Below, one piece after another: positions 62,113 to 63,980 of a stretch of 64,000 bases of DNA (position 1 is the stretch's first letter; each line of letters starts with the position of its first letter). Below the pieces are notes generated by a model. That model saw only the letters and a program-made list of their open reading frames with translations. It had not been told where the DNA came from and searched no databases. The DNA lies in assembly GCA_023362775.1 (NCBI GenBank), contig JALMGJ010000006.1, positions 13,433,501-13,497,500 of the forward strand. The letters are read 5' to 3'. Source of the DNA: Charina bottae (Eukaryota > Chordata > Lepidosauria > Squamata > Charinaidae). A program made the position numbers and the translations under genes.

Positions 62113-62260
62113 GGCCTTGGAGGACATATACTAAGCATTCACATTATTAGAAAAAACAAAACAAAACAAAATCCTTCCCCAAGTATATTTTACCCTTATT
62201 TTTAGCATGCTTGGAGTCGAGGTCTGGTTTACTGGTATCTCTCTTCTTTTTTGAAAACAT
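27311..62260 (-). CDS. CAPZA3: CAPZA3 gene model with repeated N-terminal exons (about 19-20 exons)
   Basis: Proposed join on the minus strand: 62260-62194, 61895-61773, 60790-60668, 55299-55192, 54992-54954, 54837-54691, 50611-50489, 49667-49560, 49359-49321, 49207-49061, 47547-47440, 47239-47201, 47073-46930, 46010-45942, 45822-45676, 44550-44470, 37890-37849 (doubtful), 37474-37379, 37027-36917 and 28176-27311. All internal exons are phase 1 to phase 1. The total is 2,727 nt, 908 codons plus stop. The C-terminal 287 residues are a capping protein alpha subunit, which pairs with the beta subunit to block actin barbed ends. CAPZA3 is the testis and sperm paralogue. The preceding 620 residues are Pro/Thr/Lys/Glu/Ala rich with no hydrophobic core, so probably disordered. 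The mammalian CAPZA3 I know of is about 299 residues and intronless. Linking the repeat exons to the capping exon is inference from strand, phase and splice sites; a separate repeat-protein gene is the alternative. Confidence 0.68.
28500..29060 (-). mobile_element. L2 LINE 3' part, antisense, old
   Basis: Carries the same landmarks as the coding L2 at 33175-35301 (ctgttccagagggaaaatgcc, aattgatggg, ggttttatggatat), preceded by a degenerate tail. No open frame survives. Confidence 0.7.
29030..29165 (+). repeat. Unassigned repeat, possibly LTR end
   Basis: Shares ttcagacttgcaagattct, a caataaagg polyadenylation-like site and gggtttcttagtctggtctacct with 36480-36600. The order resembles an LTR 3' part, but the evidence is thin. 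Confidence 0.4.
29322..29402. mobile_element. Fold-back family 1, one arm
   Basis: Matches the left arm of the 9190 and 20475 elements (tggagtccttggtgctcgct to taacatcatcagtg). The other arm was not found nearby. Confidence 0.65.
29753..30236. mobile_element. Fold-back family 2 with GC-rich palindromic core
   Basis: Ends are aggctgaccatacatcctg and ctcaaggaaatatggtcagtct, as in the inner element at 20587-20818. The core (29860-30190) is made of alternating direct and inverted blocks of ggagggaacccggaggag type and is very GC rich. Confidence 0.75.
30595..31178 (+). mobile_element. Ty3/gypsy-type pol fragment, left part
   Basis: Degenerate LTR-retrotransposon reverse-transcriptase coding. It includes EKYSDFADIFGEEEATVMPP, then LKPGAQIP, a G-rich interruption near 30908-30975, and VHDYKNLNKVTIRDHYLLP, FTKLDLRSA and ITFDTRYG. 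The usual catalytic-core order is present but several positions are changed and frames are broken, so it is inactive. No LTRs are recognisable. It is split by a BovB insertion and resumes at 32016. Confidence 0.88.
31179..32015 (+). mobile_element. BovB LINE inserted into gypsy pol, with TSD
   Basis: An 837-bp 5'-truncated BovB of the second subfamily, flanked by the 12-bp duplication atggcaaatgga (31167-31178 and 32016-32027). It encodes AGRNINNLRYADDTTLMAK through MVHEVTKSRT with one frameshift near 31575, and ends in (AAC)n. Confidence 0.93.
32016..32960 (+). mobile_element. Ty3/gypsy-type pol fragment, right part
   Basis: Continues the interrupted pol: MPFGLVNCGAVLSRLMNEIF, VVYLDDILFFSED (YLDD box), then HFLGLANFYQKFIPNF and KPLSQLLKK at the RNase H side. 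A (CG)n(CA)n run at 32311-32340 interrupts the coding. The frame is shifted relative to the left part. Confidence 0.87.
32311..32340. repeat. (GC)n(AC)n dinucleotide run
   Basis: Alternating purine-pyrimidine tract grown inside the gypsy relic; sequence of Z-DNA-prone type. Confidence 0.9.
32985..35310 (-). mobile_element. L2-clade LINE with long RT reading frame
   Basis: The minus strand has one open frame at 35301-33175 (708 codons): a basic region (RVKRRLERRWRKTKTEF), RT motifs FRPGYGTETALVAL, LLDLSVAFDTIDHG, GVLQGSVLSPLLFN and HHNADDTQLYIS, and a conserved C-terminal region (HVDYCNALYMGLP, LHWVPVCFRV, NSLPPELRQ). The endonuclease is missing by 5' truncation. The RT catalytic box reads NADD for the usual YADD, and VPQG is LQG, so the enzyme is probably dead despite the open frame. 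The 3' end is ctgggcggtttacag with a TTTA tail at 32985-33025. LINE order and motifs fit L2 better than CR1. Confidence 0.88.
35311..35689. other. No recognisable feature
   Basis: Intronic AT-rich DNA with a short (TTCA)n near 35503-35522. Confidence 0.5.
35690..35915 (+). mobile_element. tRNA-derived SINE, type 1
   Basis: Begins gagagcctgtttggtgtagt (A-box region ggtgtagttgttaaag), B box gagttctagtcctg, then gctgggtgaccttgagccag, ending near (CATA)n. Related to Sauria-type tRNA SINEs by structure. Confidence 0.85.
36400..36605 (+). repeat. Unassigned repeat, possibly LTR end
   Basis: Similar in order to 29030-29165 (ttcagacttccaagattct, ggtttcttgtctggactacc). Function unknown. Confidence 0.4.
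36723..36857. mobile_element. hAT-like MITE, near-perfect palindrome
   Basis: 135 bp whose two halves are almost exact reverse complements (cagtgtttctcaaccttggc ... gccaaggttgagaaacattg), flanked by 8-bp duplications gcctagag at 36715-36722 and gcctagaa at 36858-36865. It sits 60 bp from a CAPZA3 repeat exon. Confidence 0.88.
36917..37027 (-). CDS. CAPZA3: CAPZA3 repeat exon, type A/A2 hybrid
   Basis: 111 nt, phase 1 to 1, acceptor rc acttttgaagcag and donor gtacag. It encodes PSKTEPTPKPSEEPKSAV followed by KPATKQAGDTEAAKAKT. The first half resembles type A exons (60668, 50489) and the second half resembles the KQAEEAQSAKDK part of type A2 exons, so the two types share ancestry. It is the last repeat exon before the capping domain. 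Confidence 0.8.
37379..37474 (-). CDS. CAPZA3: CAPZA3 repeat exon, type B
   Basis: 96 nt, phase 1 to 1, acceptor rc tttctcatccacag and strong donor gtaagtg. It encodes TPGDQKVSPKKPDDQ and TTEPSQAKEQ. It is an older relative of the type B exons at 47440, 49560 and 55192, which share the flanking tctg...gcaag intron context. Confidence 0.82.
37849..37890 (-). CDS. CAPZA3: Possible CAPZA3 repeat exon, partial type B
   Basis: 42 nt if the acceptor rc tcaacccacag is used, phase 1 to 1, donor gtaatg. It encodes PKPIPGSSQPKQE, like the 3' half of type B. The pyrimidine tract is weak and the 5' half of the parent exon is gone, so it may be a decaying exon. Confidence 0.45.
37980..38455 (+). mobile_element. 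tRNA-derived SINE with triplicated core
   Basis: A type-1 SINE (A box tggtctagtggttaagg, B box gttctagtcctgcc) in which the segment from the B box to ggagccaatggcaaaccag is repeated three times at about 97-104 bp spacing. It ends in (AAATA)n then (AAAT)n at 38408-38452. Confidence 0.88.
38592..39216. mobile_element. hAT-like MITE with very GC-rich minisatellite core
   Basis: Terminal repeats catagctttccaaactg and cagtttggaaagcactg, flanked by perfect 8-bp duplications ttctaatg (38584-38591 and 39217-39224). The core has inverted gtgtgtcgcgacacac blocks and a GGC/GCG-rich array of cgtgcggcggcgcgcgtg type. An internal aaagctctggtttag near 39010 suggests one copy landed inside another. The long open frames on both strands here are composition artefacts. 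Confidence 0.88.
39767..42982 (+). mobile_element. Full-length intact BovB LINE with perfect TSD
   Basis: A 3.2-kb element bounded by a perfect 12-bp duplication atacccattctg (39755-39766 and 42983-42994). The 5' UTR begins ctccagcaaaggagatcg. One uninterrupted frame at 39948-42977 encodes 1009 residues. The endonuclease region has GTWNVRSMSQGKLD, SELKWTGMGH, IQIYAPTTDAEEA, GDWNAKVG and SSDHELL. The RT has YIPIPKKGS, QAGFRKGRGTRDQ, FIDYSKAFDCVDHNKLW, RQGCILSPYLF and NNLRYADDTTLMAE. The C-terminal region has YGCESWTIRKAERRKID and WCWRKILRVPWT. All expected catalytic boxes are present, so it may be, or very recently was, mobile. It is sense-opposed to CAPZA3 and intronic to it. Confidence 0.96.
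39948..42977 (+). CDS. BovB endonuclease-reverse transcriptase, intact
   Basis: A 1009-codon frame, near the usual length for a single-ORF RTE protein. It nicks target DNA through an AP-type endonuclease (about residues 60-330) and copies its own RNA through a reverse transcriptase (about 500-790). The C-terminal 200 residues are a conserved RTE tail with a WCWR motif. The start ATGGATCAGTACAACC is the first in-frame methionine after the 5' UTR and is also kept in the copy at 52582. There is no frameshift or stop. Confidence 0.94.
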   Translation: MDQYNQRYVGIPSEDGTPRSEDGQNATGEEQRIRSTSPRCDDAASSKPKGRLAADGAGGERRIRCSKDQHTIGTWNVRSMSQGKLDVVIGEMSRLNIDILGVSELKWTGMGHFTSDDHQIYYCGQEDHRRNGVAFIINNKVAKAVLGYNPKNDRMISIRIQGKPFNITVIQIYAPTTDAEEAEVDQFYEDLQHLLDNTPKRDVIFITGDWNAKVGSQTTPGITGKHGLGEQNEAGHRLIEFCQDNSLCITNTLFQQPKRRLYTWTSPDGRHRNQIDYILCSQRWRTSIQSVKTRPGADCSSDHELLIAKFRIRLKRIGKTHRSVRYELTNIPKEYAVEVKNRFKGLDLVDRVSEELWTEVRNIVQEAATKNVPKKKKTKKARWLSAETLEVAQERRKAKGNSDRGRYAQLNAKFQRLARRDKELFLNKQCAEVEEDNRIGRTRDLFQKIRNIGGKFQAKMGMIKKKDGKDLTEAEEIKKRWQEYTEDLYRKDNNIGDSFDGVVSELEPDILKSEIEWALRSIANNKAAGDDGIPAELFKILQDDAVKVMHAICQQIWKTQEWPSDWKKSTYIPIPKKGSTKECSNYRTVALISHASKVMLKILQGRLQQFMERELPDVQAGFRKGRGTRDQIANIRWIMEKAREFQKNIYFCFIDYSKAFDCVDHNKLWQVLGGMGIPSHLVCLLRNLYNDQVATVRTEHGTTDWFKIGKGVRQGCILSPYLFNLYTEHIMRHAGLEESKAGVKIAGRNINNLRYADDTTLMAESEEELRSLMTKVKESAKAGLQLNLKKTKIMATSLIDDWQIEGEKVEAVTDFVFLGAKITADADCSQEIRRRLLLGRRAMANLDKIVKSRDITLTTKVRIVKAMVFPVVTYGCESWTIRKAERRKIDAFELWCWRKILRVPWTARRSNQSILQEIKPDCSLEGMILKAKLKYFGHIMRRQDTLEKKLMLGKVEGKRKRGRPRARWMDGILEATDSTIGELGMVTADRKLWRGLVHEVTKSRKRLNE
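42995..43678 (-). other. CAPZA3 intron
   Basis: Non-coding sequence without a named repeat. Confidence 0.5.
43687..43947. mobile_element. hAT-like MITE (same family as 38592)
   Basis: 261 bp, ends cagagctttcaaaactgtg and aactttggaaagccctg, flanked by 8-bp duplications gtctaggt (43679-43686 and 43948-43955). The inside contains repeated cttccgggtttt and tgtgtcgccac blocks. Confidence 0.9.
44228..44354 (-). pseudogene. Dead CAPZA3 repeat exon, type A
   Basis: Related to the type A exons (tcttccatgactaa for tccaaaactgaa; later gatactaaaccaacagc and aagactaagaaacctga). The acceptor AG is changed to TG, a TAA stop interrupts the frame, and no donor GT follows. It is no longer usable. Confidence 0.65.
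44470..44550 (-). CDS. CAPZA3: CAPZA3 repeat exon, type D
   Basis: 81 nt, phase 1 to 1, acceptor rc tatctttcttcataatag and donor gtaaaa. It encodes KAGKVSGKKDAQTDRGTA and KPDSPKTP, Lys-rich. It is the only copy of this type in the window and has the PKTPG-like ending shared with A2 exons. Confidence 0.78.
44950..45600 (-). repeat. Duplicated intron block, copy 4
   Basis: The first of four related intron blocks lying 3' of each A2 exon (others at 46130-46860, 48040-48970 and 53940-54650). Shared landmarks are gctgctgaaatggg, gcaaaatagac, tattttggacag, gaccaaaataccctcacc-like and cagccaaaatctaagca. Together with exons B, C and A2 it forms a unit of about 1.4-1.5 kb. Confidence 0.85.
45676..45822 (-). 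CDS. CAPZA3: CAPZA3 repeat exon, type A2 (copy 4)
   Basis: 147 nt, phase 1 to 1, acceptor rc aaccccaacag and donor gtaaat. It encodes PTIPPVVAPVTTEPAPTP, then QASGIAPAAKQAEEAQ and KDKKPETP. Compared with copy 1 at 54691 I count six base differences, five of which change the residue. Confidence 0.85.
45942..46010 (-). CDS. CAPZA3: CAPZA3 repeat exon, fused type B/C
   Basis: 69 nt, phase 1 to 1, acceptor rc ttgtctacag and donor gtaaat. It encodes TVSDAKVPQPQPPATTISP. The first third equals the start of type B (TVRDANVP) and the rest equals micro-exon C (QPSATTVSPQAP), which are two exons about 300 bp apart in the other units. Either a deletion fused them or this is the ancestral undivided form. 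Confidence 0.83.
46130..46860 (-). repeat. Duplicated intron block, copy 3
   Basis: Homologous to 44950-45600, 48040-48970 and 53940-54650. It contains the intact (unfilled) site corresponding to the LINE insertion at 47640-48030. Confidence 0.85.
46930..47073 (-). CDS. CAPZA3: CAPZA3 repeat exon, type A2 (copy 3)
   Basis: 144 nt, one codon shorter than the other A2 copies, phase 1 to 1. The acceptor lies directly after a GATA/GACA microsatellite (rc tatctatcgcag); donor gtaaat. It encodes PTIPPVAAPLTAEPPKPT, ASGIAPAAKQAEDAQAA and KKPGTP. Confidence 0.85.
47078..47115. repeat. (GATA)n(GACA)n microsatellite at splice acceptor
   Basis: A GATAGATAGACAGACAGACA run directly abutting the A2 acceptor; read on the minus strand it supplies the pyrimidine tract (TCTGTCTGTC). 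Confidence 0.9.
47201..47239 (-). CDS. CAPZA3: CAPZA3 micro-exon, type C (copy 3)
   Basis: 39 nt, phase 1 to 1, acceptor rc acctcaaacag and donor gtaaat. It encodes QPTATTVSPQAP. Such short symmetric exons are usually easy to skip. Confidence 0.75.
47440..47547 (-). CDS. CAPZA3: CAPZA3 repeat exon, type B (copy 3)
   Basis: 108 nt, phase 1 to 1, acceptor rc tttctcgtctacag, donor gtggga (weaker than consensus). It encodes TVRDANVPPKPVSDQPPDK and EPSQPQQEVKAQ. The protein is identical to copies at 49560 and 55192; the three base differences I see are all synonymous. Confidence 0.85.
47640..48030 (+). mobile_element. Non-LTR retrotransposon 3' end with zinc-finger tail
   Basis: 5'-truncated. 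It encodes QQKRFKDTLKANLKKCNI, then LCPHCGRLCGSRIGLYSH followed by LRIHCKK, a C2H2-like terminal finger. Same family as 3505-4822 but sense. It is inserted in a CAPZA3 intron; the homologous intron at 46.1 kb lacks it. Confidence 0.85.
48040..48970 (-). repeat. Duplicated intron block, copy 2
   Basis: Homologous to the other three blocks, enlarged by the hAT-like MITE at 48699-48920. Confidence 0.85.
48699..48920. mobile_element. hAT-like MITE with empty paralogous sites
   Basis: 222 bp, ends cagagctttccaaactg and agtttggaaagctctg, flanked by perfect 8-bp duplications ggctaagg (48691-48698 and 48921-48928). The homologous position near 45535-45545 reads ttattggctaggatgtcag without the insert. 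Confidence 0.92.
49061..49207 (-). CDS. CAPZA3: CAPZA3 repeat exon, type A2 (copy 2)
   Basis: 147 nt, phase 1 to 1, acceptor rc gaaaaaaaagcag, donor gtaaat. It encodes PTIPPVTAPLTTEPEPKLTM, then QPTGISPAAKQAADAPATK and KKPETP. It is the most diverged of the four A2 copies. Confidence 0.84.
49321..49359 (-). CDS. CAPZA3: CAPZA3 micro-exon, type C (copy 2)
   Basis: 39 nt, phase 1 to 1, encodes QPPATTGSPPAP. Same splice context as the other C copies. Confidence 0.75.
49560..49667 (-). CDS. CAPZA3: CAPZA3 repeat exon, type B (copy 2)
   Basis: 108 nt, phase 1 to 1, protein identical to copies 1 and 3. A silent AAT for AAC distinguishes it from copies 1 and 3. Confidence 0.85.
49950..50130 (+). 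mobile_element. L2 LINE 3' end
   Basis: L2-like 3' UTR with gtaagccacccagagtca and an (AAATA)n tail. The paralogous site near 56635 (tttaggaatcctctaatttcc) lacks it, so it inserted after the block duplication. Confidence 0.75.
50489..50611 (-). CDS. CAPZA3: CAPZA3 repeat exon, type A (copy 3)
   Basis: 123 nt, phase 1 to 1, acceptor rc acttttgcagcag, donor gtaaaa. It encodes LSKTEPAPTDSKEPPSSDG, KLTTKQPVDLPTS and KTKIPTKQ. Nearly identical to the exon at 60668. Confidence 0.84.
50837..50912 (-). pseudogene. Dead duplicate of CAPZA3 first exon
   Basis: Homologous to the ATG exon at 62194-62260 and to 61036-61098, but the ATG is lost, a TAG lies in the corresponding frame and the donor is displaced. 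It indicates that first exon plus type A exon was copied as a block. Confidence 0.6.
50948..50978 (-). mobile_element. BovB terminal scrap
   Basis: Only the last 30 bases of a BovB end (ttgttgttgttcagtcgttta) are present, in antisense. Confidence 0.6.
50979..51928 (-). other. CAPZA3 intron, no named feature
   Basis: AT-rich sequence. The stretch around 51590-51740 recurs near 61220-61370 (aacaccatgctttcaaac/gacaaattaattttt region), so the duplicated block extends here. Confidence 0.55.
51929..52150 (+). mobile_element. tRNA-derived SINE, type 1
   Basis: Well preserved: gagagccagtttggtgtaat, A box ggtgtaatggtcaagg, B box gagttctagtcccgcc, then gctgggtgaccttgggccag and aaccacttctgaaaaacctt. 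Confidence 0.9.
52160..52400. repeat. L2 tail scrap expanded to a (TAATA)n minisatellite
   Basis: Starts with an L2 3' terminal piece (gtaaaccgcccag ... gggcggtaat) and becomes about 200 bp of TAATA repeats up to 52397, where a BovB begins. Confidence 0.88.
52405..53406 (+). mobile_element. BovB 5' part, 3'-deleted
   Basis: Contains the 5' UTR and the first 275 codons of the same subfamily as 39767-42982, from ctccagcaaaggatatcg through the endonuclease GDWNAKVG box to SPDGRHRNQ. It then stops abruptly at 53406. LINEs are normally 5'- not 3'-truncated, so the remainder was lost by deletion or recombination. Confidence 0.93.
53407..53915 (-). mobile_element. Non-LTR retrotransposon fragment, unassigned family
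   Basis: The minus strand encodes EECAEKLSQALEEL-like sequence (reading DECAEKLSQALEELERYYD), YLKPNPSKTQVCAFHL, and then FKYLGVTLDRTLSFKHH followed by KVSARNNIVRRLTNYAWG. This is the region after the RT YADD box of a LINE. It abuts the broken BovB in opposite orientation. Confidence 0.75.
53940..54650 (-). repeat. Duplicated intron block, copy 1
   Basis: Homologous to blocks at 44950, 46130 and 48040, with more divergence. Confidence 0.82.
54691..54837 (-). CDS. CAPZA3: CAPZA3 repeat exon, type A2 (copy 1)
   Basis: 147 nt, phase 1 to 1, acceptor rc aaagaaacagcag, donor gtaaat. It encodes ATIPPVVAPLTTEPAPTPR, then QASGIAPAAKQAEEAQ and KDKNPETP. Confidence 0.85.
54954..54992 (-). CDS. CAPZA3: CAPZA3 micro-exon, type C (copy 1)
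   Basis: 39 nt, phase 1 to 1, encodes QPSATTVSPQAP, with the same acceptor and donor as copies 2 and 3. Confidence 0.75.
55192..55299 (-). CDS. CAPZA3: CAPZA3 repeat exon, type B (copy 1)
   Basis: 108 nt, phase 1 to 1, protein identical to copies 2 and 3; acceptor rc tttctcgtctacag, donor gtggga. Confidence 0.85.
55537..56595. mobile_element. DNA-transposon-like ends enclosing an RTE fragment
   Basis: The left end agggttaccagatgtccgg and right end cctgataacccgatt are imperfect inverted termini, with aggaggacatgtcctcctt hairpins just inside. The enclosed minus-strand LINE fragment lies at about 56500-55610. The homologous intron near 49.9 kb lacks the whole segment. Confidence 0.6.
55610..56500 (-). 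mobile_element. RTE-like non-LTR fragment (RT end and C-terminal region)
   Basis: The minus strand encodes HQGSALSQLLFMLVMD, TILYADDVMLAST, HFGLHLNIKNTEY, then RPVALYGTECWA and ESRLRWYGHVLR, followed by RPKHRWQDTINKD. Order and motifs fit an RTE-type element distinct from BovB. It is interrupted by frameshifts and truncated at both ends. Confidence 0.8.
56772..57516 (-). mobile_element. BovB 3' part with TSD and an empty paralogous site
   Basis: 745 bp antisense, second subfamily, flanked by the 12-bp duplication tttctggcattt (56760-56771 and 57517-57528). The duplicated intron copy at about 50215-50255 shows the unoccupied site (gggtttctggcatttacaca). Confidence 0.94.
57529..58405 (-). other. 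CAPZA3 intron, no named feature
   Basis: Non-coding DNA without recognisable repeats. Confidence 0.5.
58407..58742 (-). mobile_element. tRNA-derived SINE, type 2
   Basis: Antisense. The right end is the reverse complement of a tRNA-like head (ggggcatggtggctcagcgg, B box aggttcgaatccct) and the left end is the RTE-like tail ctagagtcggatacgactgc. A sense copy is at 61388-61712. Confidence 0.9.
58743..59265 (-). other. CAPZA3 intron, no named feature
   Basis: Non-coding DNA; nothing recognised. Confidence 0.5.
59268..59374 (+). mobile_element. BovB 3' end scrap, first subfamily
   Basis: Only the last 100 bp (gggggagctgagggtggcga to gaacgaataaacaaca), equivalent to the end of the full-length copy. 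Confidence 0.85.
59590..60252 (-). mobile_element. BovB 3' part, interrupted by an L2-tail insertion
   Basis: Antisense, second subfamily. Coding resumes across an insertion at 59789-59880 that consists of (ATT)n, (TTTA)n and a 35-bp L2 terminal box (ataaccgcccatctcccccaa). Without the insert the sequence would read continuously from gggtct to tttccagtgag. Confidence 0.92.
59789..59880 (-). mobile_element. Minimal L2 3'-tail insertion with (ATT)n expansion
   Basis: Only the extreme L2 3' end plus tail repeats is present, splitting the BovB copy; a 3-bp tct duplication may flank it. Confidence 0.7.
60668..60790 (-). CDS. CAPZA3: CAPZA3 repeat exon, type A (copy 2)
   Basis: 123 nt, phase 1 to 1, acceptor rc ttctgagacag, donor gtaaag. 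It encodes ASKTEPAPTDNKEPPSSDGK, TTTKQPVDLPVS and KTKEPEKQ. An alternative upstream acceptor (rc aaatcccag at about 60817) would stay in frame and lengthen the exon by nine codons. Confidence 0.84.
61036..61098 (-). pseudogene. Dead duplicate of CAPZA3 first exon
   Basis: Aligns with the ATG exon at 62194-62260 (gaaccaatatgctagaccc against gataccagtaaaccagacc) and keeps a good donor gtaagg, but has no ATG and carries TAG in the equivalent frame. Confidence 0.65.
61388..61712 (+). mobile_element. tRNA-derived SINE, type 2
   Basis: Head gggcatggtagctcagcagg (A-box region), B box aggttcgaatccct, conserved body to ctagagtcggacacgactgc, and an oligo-T-rich tail. The tail resembles RTE 3' ends, consistent with mobilisation by an RTE partner. 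Confidence 0.92.
61773..61895 (-). CDS. CAPZA3: CAPZA3 repeat exon, type A (copy 1)
   Basis: 123 nt, phase 1 to 1, acceptor rc attgttgaaacag, donor gtaaaa. It encodes PSKTEPAPKNGTDQPRTDAK, TTSKQPVDVPTSEA and KEPEKN. It follows the first exon after a 298-bp intron. Confidence 0.83.
62075..62110. repeat. (TG)n microsatellite
   Basis: Pure TG run in the first CAPZA3 intron. Confidence 0.95.
62194..62260 (-). CDS. CAPZA3: CAPZA3 putative first coding exon
   Basis: ATG at 62260-62258, then FSKKKRDTSKPDLDSKHAKN and a final K, ending in phase 1 at AAGG|gtaaaa. Phase 1 matches every downstream repeat exon. A possible upstream acceptor (rc attcattggcag) would enter in phase 0, which does not fit the all-phase-1 pattern, so I treat the ATG as the translation start. 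The context around the ATG is weak (C at -3). Two decayed copies of this exon at 61036 and 50837 support its being an old part of the gene. Confidence 0.62.
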
Positions 62261-62742
62261 TTGCAGTAACTGCCAATGAATATAGATGAGAAAAGTTGTA
62301 TGTTCTCCACACAGAAATGATATCAATTCCTAGGATCTATTGAGGCTGTCACTCACTGTGACCTGGAGAAATGCCAGTGAAAACAATTGTTTTGTCATTC
62401 TATGACATCAGGGGGAATGGAACCATCAACTTTTCTTTATGGTTACATCTTGATTCAAGATTATCTGAATTTTCTGCAATGCAGAGCAAGTCTGATTTTA
62501 GAATTATTTTTCTTTACAATTCAGGAAAGTCCTGAAGAGGACTATTGATTGGATGTGCTACTGACATTTCCAACCTTTTCAAAGGTTTGTGCATCTTCAA
62601 AAATTTTGAATAACTTACATGCATTTAATTCAATACATTGAGAAAATATTTTTTTTAAATGTCAGGCTACAAATTAATATGTATATGTATATGTGTGTGT
62701 GTGTATGTATATATATATATATAAATTCCCTTCTCCCCCCTA

Positions 62743-63980
62743 TGGGTGGTATGTGTCTTCCTCAACCTTGGGTCCTCTACCAGAGGCCCGGGAGTTTGAG
62801 GGTTCTGCTCAGGATCTTAGCTGTTCCTAGCACTGCACTCTTCTGGACAGAGAGCTCTGATGCTGTTCCTGGGATCTGTTGGAGCCACTCTCCTGCGTCC
62901 AACAGATCCCAGGAACAGCATCAGAGCTCTCTGTCCAGAAGAGTGCAGTGCTAGGAACAGCTAAGATACTGTGCAGAACCCTCAAGGTTTTTGAGGCTTT
63001 CACCCCAAGTCCAACAACCAGAGACTGTACACCAGCCAGAAAGAGGGTGGGCGGGGTCTGGTGAGTGTCAAAGCCACTGTCCTGGATGAGACCCAGAGCA
63101 TCCAGGAATACATAAGTAAGATGGCACCTAAAGATGAGCTGCTGAGAGAATGCCTGAAGCAGCAGCAGACATGGAAGAAAGATCAAGCAGAGGAAGTGCC
63201 ATGGCAAGACAAGACGCTGTATGGGATGTACCATCGACAGTTGGTTAAGATGGCTGACATTGGGAAATCCTACCAGTGGCTAGAAAGGGCTGGACTAAAA
63301 GACAGCACTGAGGCACTGATCATAGCAGCACAAGAACAGGCACTAAGCACCCGACCCATAGAAGCAGGGGTCTACCACACTAGACAGGACTCAAGGTGCA
63401 GACTGTGCAGAGAGGCCTCAGAGACAGTCCAACACATAGTGGCAGGGTGTAAGATGCAGGCAGGAACAGCATACACTGAACGGCACAACCAAGTAGCTGG
63501 CATTGTGTACAGGAACATCTGCACAGCGTATGGGCTAGACCCTCCCAAGTCCAGATGGGAGATTCCACAGAAGGGCGTGGAGAATGACAGGGCTACGATC
63601 CTGTGGGACTTCCAGATCCAGACAGACAGGCAGGTACTGGCCAATCAAACAGACATTGTGGTAGTAGACAAGGACCAGAAGACAGAGGTGGTGATAGATG
63701 TAGTGGTCAGTGACAGCAACATCAGGAAGAAGGAGTATGAGAAGCTTGAGAAGTACCATGTCCTGAAGGAGGAACTAGAGAGGATGTGGAAAGTGAAGGC
63801 CAAAGTGGTCCCAGGGGTGGTAGGAGCCCTCAGGGCTGTGACTCCTAAGCTGGGAGAGTGGCTCCATCAGATCCCAGGAACAGCATCAGAGCTCTCTGTC
63901 CAGAAGAGTGCAGTGCTAGGAACAGCTAAGAAGATCCTGCGCAGAACCCTCAAACTCCCAGGCCTCTGGTAGAGGACCCG
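62743..63980 (+). mobile_element. R2/R4-like LINE 3' part with inverted copy of its own end
   Basis: The coding part 63061-63972 (303 codons, ending LPGLW-stop) contains the CCHC knuckle CRLCREASETVQHIVAGC and a restriction-like endonuclease core with ILWDFQIQTDRQ, NQTDIVVVDK and EVVIDVVVSD, as in LINEs with a C-terminal REL endonuclease. Left of it, 62743-62895 is the reverse complement of the element's 3' end (63840-64000), and 62898-62990 is another sense copy of that end, giving a fold-back. The RT domain is absent. Confidence 0.8.
63061..63972 (+). CDS. LINE C-terminal zinc-knuckle and restriction-like endonuclease region
   Basis: Open frame without stops. CX2C...HX4C knuckle at about residues 116-133 and a PD-(D/E)XK-type segment at about residues 180-220 (D of WDF, TDIVV, EVVIDV). 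The C terminus, KSAVLGTAKKILRRTLKLPG, is a strongly conserved family ending. With no RT it cannot move by itself. Its start is chosen only as the first methionine. Confidence 0.72.
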   Translation: MSVKATVLDETQSIQEYISKMAPKDELLRECLKQQQTWKKDQAEEVPWQDKTLYGMYHRQLVKMADIGKSYQWLERAGLKDSTEALIIAAQEQALSTRPIEAGVYHTRQDSRCRLCREASETVQHIVAGCKMQAGTAYTERHNQVAGIVYRNICTAYGLDPPKSRWEIPQKGVENDRATILWDFQIQTDRQVLANQTDIVVVDKDQKTEVVIDVVVSDSNIRKKEYEKLEKYHVLKEELERMWKVKAKVVPGVVGALRAVTPKLGEWLHQIPGTASELSVQKSAVLGTAKKILRRTLKLPGLW

